Assembly: GCA_001692895.1 (NCBI GenBank)
Contig: KV748242.1
Location: forward strand, 868,001-932,000
Length of the DNA stretch: 64,000 nt
Origin: Cenococcum geophilum 1.58
Lineage: Eukaryota > Ascomycota > Dothideomycetes > Gloniales > Gloniaceae
Direction: 5' to 3'
The notes beneath the pieces were generated by a model that searched no databases, was not told where the DNA came from, and saw nothing but the letters and a program-made list of their open reading frames with translations. Positions 57,200 through 64,000 of this stretch are shown one piece after another. A program made the translations under genes and the position numbers. Numbering within the stretch: position 1 is the first letter of the stretch; every line of letters starts with the position of its first letter.

Positions 57200-59990
57200 A
57201 TATATAGTATGGGACTATAAGATAAAATTAGAACTAGGAATAAATTTAAGGTTCTTTCTAATCTATAAGCTTACTAAAGAAGAAGGGAGAGTATTAAAAA
57301 AGTTTATCTAGGAGAATTTACGGAAGGGATATATTAGACTATTATAGTTATTAGTGGGTTATCTAGTACTGTTTATACTAAAGAAAAATGGAAAACTTAG
57401 GCTATATATTAACTATAAACAGTTAAACAGCATTACTAGAAAGGATAGGTATCCTTTACCCTTAATTAGCGAAATTTAAGATAGGATTAGTAATGCGTAA
57501 ATCTTTACTAAGATAGATCTAAGATGGGCGTACTATTAAATTAGGATTAAGGAAGGTAATAAATAAAAGGCAGCCTTTAGGTTAAAGGAAGGACTATATA
57601 AACTATTAGTTATACAATTTGGGCTTATAAACGTACTAGCAATGTTCTAGAAGCGTATTAATAATATATTAAGAGAGCACTTAGATAAATTTATTATGGT
57701 ATACCTTAATAATATTATTATCTACTTAATAAGTAAGGAAGAGAACGGAGAATATGTTAAATGGGTTTTAAAGAGACTACAGGAAGAATAGATGCTAGTA
57801 GTAATTAAGAAATGCGAGTTCTTTACTAGGAAGACGGATTTTGTTAGATTTATTATTAAACTAGGCTAACTTAGTATAGATCTAAAAAAGATTAAGGCTA
57901 TAGTAAATTAGTAAAAACTAGAGAATGTTATATAGTTAAGGTTATATTTAGGGGTTTGCAATTACTATAAAAGGTATATAGCTTAATAGTTAAAAAATAT
58001 TAAGCCATTTATAAGGTTAGTAAAGAAAGAAAAACCTTAGGTATAGAAAGAAGAGTAGAGGAGACTATTTAAGGAGGTTAAAGAGTTGTTTACTTAAAAC
58101 CTAATTCTTAAAATCTACTAACTAAAACTAGAGATAGTGGTTAAAATAGATATATTAGACTTTATACTAGGGGCGTACTTTTTATAAAAATATAAGGACG
58201 GATAGCACCTAGTAGTATACTATAGTTAGAAGATAATACTATTAGAACTAAACTATAATATCTATAATAAGGAGTTATTAGGTATAGTTATAGTACTTTA
58301 GAAATAAAGAGCATTCTTATAAGGTATAGAGAAGCTATTTATAGTTAAAACGGATTATAAGAACCTAATAGGGNTNCTAATAACAAAAGAACTTAATTAA
58401 AGATAGGTTAAATAGGCAGAGATGCTTATAAAATACTATTTTAAGATTTAGTATACTAAGGGTACAGATAATACATAAGTAGATGCTTTAAGTAGAAAGG
58501 CTAAACTATGAAATAACGAAAAGCCATTAGGGGCTTTACTGCGAAAAAATATAGACGGATTAATTAGGTATAATTACCTAAAAAATTATAATAATAAAAA
58601 AATTAGTTAAACCTATAAATTACTAGAAAGTAATTAGTTGTAAAAAATCTAAGACGTATAGGTAGAGGATTTAGACTTAGAGTAGTATAAAAACTAAAAA
58701 GTAACGTATATACTAAAAAATATTGTAAGAGAGTTTGTTAAGTTATTCTATAAGGAACTAACTTAAGAATATAATAGAGCTACGGGCTTAGTGTTAAGAC
58801 TCTAAGAGGAGTATATTATTAATAGAATTTAGGGACTAGTAAGATAAGTTATAAAGAAATATTTAGATTATTAAAGGAATAAACTAGCGAGATATAAGCT
58901 ATATAGAGGGCTATAACTAGTTAAAATACCAGAGAGACTATAGGAGGTTATATTATAGGACTTTATTATAAAGTTGCTAAAATTAAGAGATCCTATTACC
59001 GGGTAAGATTATAATATAATCTTAGTAATAGTAGATAAGCTAATAAAGTGGGGATACTTTATAGCATATATAGAGGAAATCTTAGTAGAGAATGTCGCTA
59101 GAATTTATATTAAAGAAGTGTTCGTAAGATATAGGGCACTAAGTAAAATTATATTAGATAGAGATCTAATATTTATAGTAGTATTTTAGGAGGTATTCTT
59201 AGTAGAATAAGGAGTTTAAGTAGTAACTTCTACCGCATATTATCTGTAGACAGACGGTTAAACGGAAAGATTAAATTAGACACTAGAGTAGTATTTAAGA
59301 CATTATATTAATTATATATAGAATAATTAGGTATTATTATTACTAATTATATAGTTTATATATAATGCGACACCTTAAGAAGGAATAGGAATATTATTAT
59401 TTAAGGCGAATTACGGATATAAGCTAAGAATATCGCTATTGCTACGCTAAGTAAAGAATAGAGATACTAATAAATCTTTATATAAACCTTACAGAAATAG
59501 CTAAGGTAGTATAGTAAAAAATAAAAAAGTACTATAATGCTAAGAGATCTAAGGGACTAGATCTTAAGGAAGGAGATAAAGTATAGCTACTATACAAAAA
59601 TTTTAAGAGTTAACGACTAAGTAAGAAGTTAAACTACGTTAGATTAAGACCTTTTAAAATTATAAAGAGGATTTTACTAGTTATATTTAAGTTAAACCTA
59701 CCAGCTAAAATGAAAATCTACCCTATATAGTATATTGCGATGCTAGAGCTAGCATATAGGAATATTAAGCCACTAGTTTACGAAGTAGACATATATAGAG
59801 AATAAGAGGAGAATAAATAGTAAGTTTTAAAGATCGTTAGTTATAAGGACGTTAATAATAAAATATAGTATAAGGTTAAGTAGATAGGCTGTAATAAGAC
59901 TACCTAGGAGCTACTAGAAAATTTAAAGAACGCTATAGAAAAGGTATAGGAGTATCGAAAGAGAAAAGGTTAGGTAGTATAAATAAAGAA
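57200..59990 (+). pseudogene. Gyp3c RT-RNase H-integrase-chromodomain
   Basis: RT about 57,240-58,000 ([28 protein letters not shown], active site YLNNIIIYL, Asp pair mutated). RNase H about 58,120-58,500. Integrase about 58,740-59,640 (LDRDLIFIVVF, YYLxTDGQTERLN, ATPxEGIGILLFKANYGY). Chromodomain about 59,820-59,950 (CNKTTxELLENLKNAIEKV). Two ambiguous bases at 58374 and 58376 fall in RNase H. Dense TAG/TAA. Confidence 0.9.
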
Positions 59991-60668
59991 GGATCGCTAA
60001 AGAATGAGTCACCTAAGGGGGACCTAGGAGGATTAATTGCTGAGTTACTTAGAGTTATTTCCTTCTCTATTAGAGGAGAATCCGTTCTTTTGTCGCCAAG
60101 TTTTTATAAACCTTATTTTATAAGTTTCCACTCCTTAAAACAGACCTTTTCGCGAACTTTCTTAAGATAAAGAAGATAGGTAGACGCCATAATGCGAGTA
60201 TTTAGGGCCTTCTGTTCCGCGTTATAAGAACGCTTAAGCTTAGTAAGGGCCTGCGCTAGGTTACTATTAAGCTTTATAGTAGTAGATTAAATATAAAACC
60301 CTATAATAAATTACTTAGGGAACTTAAAGACTATTAAGAGTAATAGGACGCGTATACTTAGCGTTAGAGGTAGAGCAAACATCGTAAGACAATTAAATAT
60401 TTACTTTAGTGCACTCTAAATATAAAGAGGGTTGCTAAGATAAAGGACTCGCTAGCGTAATATAAACTAACCCCTCTTTCGCATAATAAGAATAAGGAGA
60501 CGGCATTATTTCACTAAGTAATAGTATTATAGTAATAGTGCAAGCACAACATTGCGCGTGTAAAGAAGAAGATACTTTAGGTATAATAAGTAATAATATT
60601 AACCAAATTAATTAGATGGATATTATACCTCTAATAAACGACCTAGAGATACTAGGTATCTTTAAGGA
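59990..60668 (-). pseudogene. Convergent ORF of Gyp3c
   Basis: Opposite strand to Gyp3c pol, starting just inside the 3' LTR. Reads SLKIPSISRSF (near 60,650), LSEIMPSPYSYYAKEG (near 60,490), SLYLECTKVNI (near 60,410), LSYDVCSTSNAKYTRPITL (near 60,360). After the same frame change as in Gyp3a/b come a coiled-coil stretch LKRSYNAEQKALN, LKKVREKVCFKEWKL and TDSPLIEKEITLS (near 60,070). Third independent copy of the arrangement at 9985 and 16705. Confidence 0.5.
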
Positions 60669-60692
60669 CGAAGATAAAAAGGAGGGAGATAG

Positions 60693-61112
60693 TGTTACGG
60701 ACGCTTTAAGTACGATATTATAACTACTAAAAGAGAAGTTAGAAGAAGCTAGTTAGTTAATATAAGTACGGTCTAGGATGGAATCCGTGGAACTATATAA
60801 CGAAGAATGGTAAGTAAGGTTATATAACATGCTATATATTAAATAAGAGGAATAAGAGGAACTTACGTACCTTATATATAATACGTATATTACGTATAGG
60901 AAGGATTTTATAGGAGTATAGTTGTGTATTTAAGGACCCTTAGTCCCTGCCTAGATAGTTCCTTCCTTGTAGTAATTCTTAGAATATAATTAGAGTTAAT
61001 CTATTAGGCAACCACTCCACTAGTTATTATTACGTTGTTGACTTCCTACATTACCTACACACCTAGCCTATTAACGAGTCCACCTTAGTTCTTGCTATAA
61101 GGCTCCGTTATA
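60693..61112 (+). repeat. Gyp3c 3' LTR (420 bp)
   Basis: TGTTACGGACGC to GGCTCCGTTATA (CA to TA), preceded by the purine tract AAAAAGGAGGGAGATAG and followed by TSD ACCTC. Confidence 0.92.
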
Positions 61113-61117
61113 ACCTC

Positions 61118-61933
61118 TAGGTAGGAGAGCACCTTTAGGTGGAAAAGCACTTTTAGGTAGAAGATTAGCGTTCTAGGGGTTTTAATATAAATTAAAGTTG
61201 CCTTTTAAAGAATATAGGTTAGTTTTAGGTTTCCGTATGTCACGGAACCCCACCGCAGGGGCCTCTATAGGAGAGCCCCGTGCTCTCGCGTACACCTCAC
61301 GTACAGCTTATGTCAGCTACGCGTAGGTATATCACCTCCTTACGCCCTCGACCCTTACGATCGATCGCGCAACGTCTTGTAGACTCCTCGAATACATACG
61401 CTCTGTAGCCACTGCCCTCGTTCCGTGACAGTATATCACCTCCTTACGCCCTCGACCCTTACGATCGATCGCGCAACGTCTTGTAGACTCCTCGAATACA
61501 TACGCTTTGTAGCCACTGCCCCCGTCCCGTGACACCGTAGTTAACGTATAATCTTAGCTTCCATCTATATCGGTTTTTCTATACTAATAATAACAGCCTA
61601 AATATTACTAGCGACTGGGTTACTGTTCTTAGTAATATATACCCCATTCCTATAGAGGAAGTCTTAAAAATCTTAAATAATATTAACATTTCTAAGTGCC
61701 TAGGTGTCGGCAGTCTATCCTATAAAATCCTCCCTAAAATATTCCCACAGTTATAAATTGGTGTAGTGTCTATCTTGGTAGAATAGAATATAGTGTAAAA
61801 GAAAACCATTAACTTATTTTACGGTATAAGTTATTATATTAAAGGCAAATTTGTTCTAATCTTTATTAATAAGTTTTGCGTGTATAGTTACCCCTAATAG
61901 TAAGGAGTCTTTCTAGTTATTTAGAGTAGCCAT
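61118..61933 (-). pseudogene. Cop2 gag N-terminal part with candidate start codon
   Basis: Minus strand. ATG at 61933 opens a frame (MATLNN) that reads LLLGVTIHAKLINKD, NGFLLHYILFYQDR and LWEYFREDFIG, then FLYRNGVYI. It aligns by eye with the Cop1 gag start (NGFLVYCIVYYIDS, LWCYIKEDFIR, FLxENRVFI). It is cut by the solo Gyp4 LTR (61238-61534), continues 61118-61237, and then at 43,972 beyond Gyp3c. Confidence 0.75.
61238..61534 (+). repeat. Solo Gyp4-type LTR with internal 104-bp duplication
   Basis: TGTCACGGAACCCC to GTCCCGTGACA, flanked by TSD CCGTA (61233-61237, 61535-61539). The last 104 bp are present twice in tandem (61327-61430, 61431-61534), both ending CCGTGACA. No internal Gyp4 sequence. 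Almost free of RIP-like changes. Confidence 0.93.
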
Positions 61934-61940
61934 ATTTTTA

Positions 61941-62232
61941 GAGGAAGGGAAGTACTATTAGTATAGGGATTGTTATTTAGTACGCGTTCGTAACGTATAT
62001 TTGTTATTTAATACGCGTTTATAATAAGAATCTGCGATTATAGGGCTTAGGACTAGTTCTGGCCTTTTAGATCCTTAGATTTACGGAAGAGTTCTATTTA
62101 AGGTTTAGGACCAGTTCTAACCTTAAAAGACAGCTTCCTCTAGTACGAGTAGCACTAGTATAGTGGCTTATCTCTTCTTAGTGGAATACCTAGCTGTTCT
62201 ATAGTATAATAGTAAAGTTAATTACTAATTAG
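61941..62232 (-). other. Cop2 leader (untranslated)
   Basis: Between 5' LTR and gag start. Next to the LTR it shares ACTATAGAxCAGCTAGG with the Cop1 leader (26,640), probably a conserved packaging or priming region; otherwise diverged. No gene seen. Confidence 0.6.
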
Positions 62233-62412
62233 TGTTAGTTATATAAGGTGATATTACGTATCTATAAGTTATAGGTAGTATAATAATAATTATTCTATAT
62301 TCCTCTTACTTAAGGAAAGGCGAGGAGCTTAAGACTCCTCGCTACGCTAGTGCCGCGGCAACACGTGACGGCAACTTGCCTCGCGTAACGGCAACTTGCC
62401 TATATTCCTAAC
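62233..62412 (-). repeat. Cop2 5' LTR (180 bp)
   Basis: Plus-strand view: TGTTAGTTATATAAGG to TATATTCCTAACA; TSD GTATA follows at 62413-62417. Stem-loop GCGAGGAG/CTCCTCGC at 62320-62342. Less mutated than the 3' LTR at 32816. Confidence 0.88.
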
Positions 62413-62417
62413 AGTAT

Positions 62418-63750
62418 AGCTCGCTATTCTTATTATATTGCGATAACACTCCTCTTAGTATATAATTAGACAAGTCTGTTTTAACAATATATTTAAGGTC
62501 CGGATTAAAGTGGGTAAGAATTAGAGTAGTTATAAAATAATATTTTAGGTTATTAAAAGCTTATTTATATTTAGTAGTCTATTTAAATCTTATATTCTTC
62601 CTTATTAAGTTTACTAATAGCTAAATAATTTTTAAGAAGTGATTAATAAATTAATAATAAAATTTATAAATCCTAGAAATCCTTAAATATCTTATATACT
62701 ACTAGGACTTTCCTAGTTTATAATTGCAGCGATTTTCTTAAGGTCTATTTTAATTCCGTTACGGGATATAATTGGGCCTAAGTATATAACTTTAGACGCG
62801 TAGAACTTGCATTTCTTAATATTATATTATAAGCCCGCGTCTCGCAGGTGTTTAAAGACTATTTAGATATACTTTTAATGCTTAAAAAGCGAAGATAAAT
62901 AGATTAAGATATTATTAATATATGTAGTAATAAATATATTAAGAAATTCGTAAAGCGTATTATTAATATATTACTAAAACGTACCAGGACTATTCTTTAC
63001 ACTAAATAGCATTACTAGGTATTTAAAAAGTCCCTATTATATATAGAAAGCCATATACTTCTTATCTCCTTTATAAACATAGATTCGATTAAAGGCAGTG
63101 ACTATGTTAAGCTTTATAAAGTATTATACTTTTATTAAGCGGTTAAAGCGTTTCTTAAAGCAGAGGAATTGGATATTAGTTTTAAATTGTAATTATATTT
63201 AAGGCTTAATAATTAATATAGAACCTTAAGCCTCCTTTAGGTTTCTTAACAAATAATATAAATAAGATAAATAGTAATTAACTAGGGCGAATAAATCCTT
63301 TCTCTAGGTATTTTTTAAGGTATTATCGCATTATAAGTAGCTCTTCTTATAATATACCGTATAATAAGCCGAACTTTGGGGTTATACTAGGTTTAAGTTT
63401 TATTTTAAAATTATACTTATCTTAATACGGGGGTAGTTAGTTTATAAATTGTTTCTTAAACGTATTAATTAGATTATAATATTCTTTAGGTATAAGAGGT
63501 GAGGGGTTAATATATTACTTTAGTTTTAACGCCTTCTTAATATCTTCTAATGTTATAGTAAAAATCTTATAGTCTCGTTTTCTTGCTAATAAATAAAAGG
63601 GTGCGGTTTATATTATATAAATTTTAAAGGGATTTAATATATTATCTTTGCATTCCTTACTATAATTAGTAGTTATAACTTTATTATATTAGTTTGGGGT
63701 TTATAGGAAGGGTAATTTATATTATATTAAATTTAAATAGTTATATATAT
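62418..63750 (-). pseudogene. Gyp2 RNase H start and reverse transcriptase
   Basis: Minus strand. RNase H start: LTHFNPDLKYIVKTDLSNYILRGVLSQYN (62,413-62,510), joining the island at 32,815. RT about 62,640-63,450: YINNILIYLSSLFKH at the active site (Asp pair now Asn), TAFNRIYVYKGDKKYMAFYI, KNSPGTF, and KKCKFYASKVIYLGPIISRNGIKIDLKKI. Upstream of RT (63,450-63,750) I see only degenerate AT-rich sequence. Confidence 0.85.
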
Positions 63751-63754
63751 AATA

Positions 63755-64000
63755 ATAATAATAATTCATTGCTTAACGTCCGATTCGGATCCCTATTGGG
63801 CCCACGCGGACTACTCCTTATTTACATATGGGGAGAAAACTCTATTTAAGAAAAATAAGAAAACCCCGTAATCTATCTCCCTGCCTTTTAGGACTTGCCT
63901 ACTTAGCGCCTACGAGTCGCCTATAGTGCTCTACTACCTTACTATTTGACCTTTTTGGGAACCACTGCTGCCGTAATAAGCCTACGGACGCGCTAGTATT
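63755..64000. other. Unassigned GC-richer stretch at the right edge
   Basis: After a short (TAA)n run (63,752-63,768) composition changes abruptly to GC-rich and little-RIPped sequence beginning AACGTCCGATTCGG. The minus strand has a mostly open, Arg/Lys-rich frame, but no family is recognisable in 240 bp. It could be Gyp2 gag or a new insertion cut by the window. Confidence 0.4.

Larger units (their letters stand above)
43973..61112 (+). mobile_element. Gyp3c: third Gyp3 copy, plus strand, carrying Gyp4 and SatTIR
   Basis: 420-bp LTRs of Gyp3 type at 43973-44392 and 60693-61112; TSD ACCTC at 43968-43972 and 61113-61117. Coding pieces are 44,501-46,960, 53,893-54,228 and 56,484 to about 59,990. 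The Gyp4 insertion point is proven by the uninterrupted Gyp3b counterpart near 21,260, and the SatTIR point by Gyp3a near 14,190. The 3' part carries the convergent ORF. Confidence 0.93.
32816..62412 (-). mobile_element. Cop2: Ty1/copia retrotransposon carrying 23 kb of later insertions
   Basis: Minus strand. LTRs of about 181 bp at 32816-32996 and 62233-62412 and TSD GTATA at 32811-32815 and 62413-62417 bracket nearly 30 kb. Its own sequence is 32816-34550, 40888-43972, 61118-61237 and 61540-62412. It holds GagL, Gyp3c and a solo Gyp4 LTR. Gag and pol are related to Cop1 but clearly diverged; LTRs share only the first part with Cop1. The TSD match and the restored Gyp2 RNase H frame make the pairing secure. 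Confidence 0.88.
5236..64000 (-). mobile_element. Gyp2: outermost host Ty3/gypsy element, split into pieces, runs off the right edge
   Basis: Minus-strand Ty3/gypsy element whose fragments join in the right order when insertions are removed: LTR and 3' UTR (5236-5800), chromodomain/integrase C-terminus (to 6485), integrase core (9212-9542), integrase N-terminus and RNase H (25537-26412), RNase H (32689-32815), RNase H and RT (62418 to about 63,750). Each junction is supported by TSDs: GTTCTATT, TCCGT, GAAAT and GTATA. Across the Cop2 junction the RNase H frame reads straight through from 62,4xx to 32,8xx (ELY joined to LVAF). Protease, gag and 5' LTR are beyond 64,000. Confidence 0.85.

Noticed and set aside
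61640..61760. LINE (Tad-like) reverse transcriptase fragment on the plus strand
   Set aside because: A plus-strand reading looked vaguely like a LINE RT motif, but the minus strand aligns clearly with the Cop1 gag N-terminus, in the right place and orientation for Cop2.

Overview
The window looks like repeat heterochromatin from a filamentous ascomycete (Pezizomycotina). I find no host gene in 64 kb. Nearly everything is transposon sequence carrying the mark of repeat-induced point mutation (RIP): reading frames stay collinear over hundreds of codons but are full of TAG/TAA (from CAG, CAA, TGG), TpA is abundant, and catalytic Asp codons often read as Asn. Element names here (Gyp1-4, Cop1-2, GagL, hAT1, MITE1, SatTIR) are labels of mine.

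The main result is a nested stack resolved mostly from target-site duplications (TSDs) and by comparing interrupted with uninterrupted sibling copies. Gyp1 (1-4276, +) ends in an antisense Gyp4-type integrase fragment (4277 to about 5235). From about 5236 to the right edge the host is ONE minus-strand Ty3/gypsy element, Gyp2, whose pieces lie at 5.2-6.5, 9.2-9.5, 25.5-26.4, 32.7-32.8 and 62.4-63.8 kb. Into it went hAT1 (6486-9203, TSD GTTCTATT), Gyp3a (9543-25531, TSD TCCGT; carrying sibling Gyp3b 16255-24211, TSD TCTCT), Cop1 (26418-32683, +, TSD GAAAT) and Cop2 (32816-62412, -, TSD GTATA). Cop2 itself holds GagL (34555-40883, TSD GTAT), Gyp3c (43973-61112, +, TSD ACCTC) and a solo Gyp4 LTR (61238-61534, TSD CCGTA). 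Gyp3c holds full-length Gyp4 (46961-53892, +) and a satellite-rich unit with terminal inverted repeats (54229-56483). The 5' LTR of Gyp4 holds MITE1 (47055-47542, TSD TA). That is five levels: Gyp2 > Cop2 > Gyp3c > Gyp4 > MITE1.

Functionally the pieces are retroelement gag, protease, reverse transcriptase, RNase H, integrase and chromodomain remnants plus one hAT transposase, all broken. Four things go beyond routine annotation. (1) All three Gyp3 copies carry, between chromodomain and 3' LTR, a convergent ORF on the opposite strand for a Cys-rich plus basic coiled-coil protein. (2) A 43-47 bp hairpin recurs downstream of the coding region in five otherwise different retroelements, Ty3/gypsy and Ty1/copia. 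(3) GagL has a gag but no pol, and just inside its 5' LTR a 57-nt antisense copy of most of a tRNA-Arg(UCU), far longer than a normal primer-binding site. (4) A 2.2-kb unit with inverted-repeat ends is built largely of four different tandem arrays.

Short LTRs (Gyp4, GagL), MITE1, GagL and the satellites are visibly less RIP-affected than the long internal regions, as expected from a length threshold for RIP or from late arrival.
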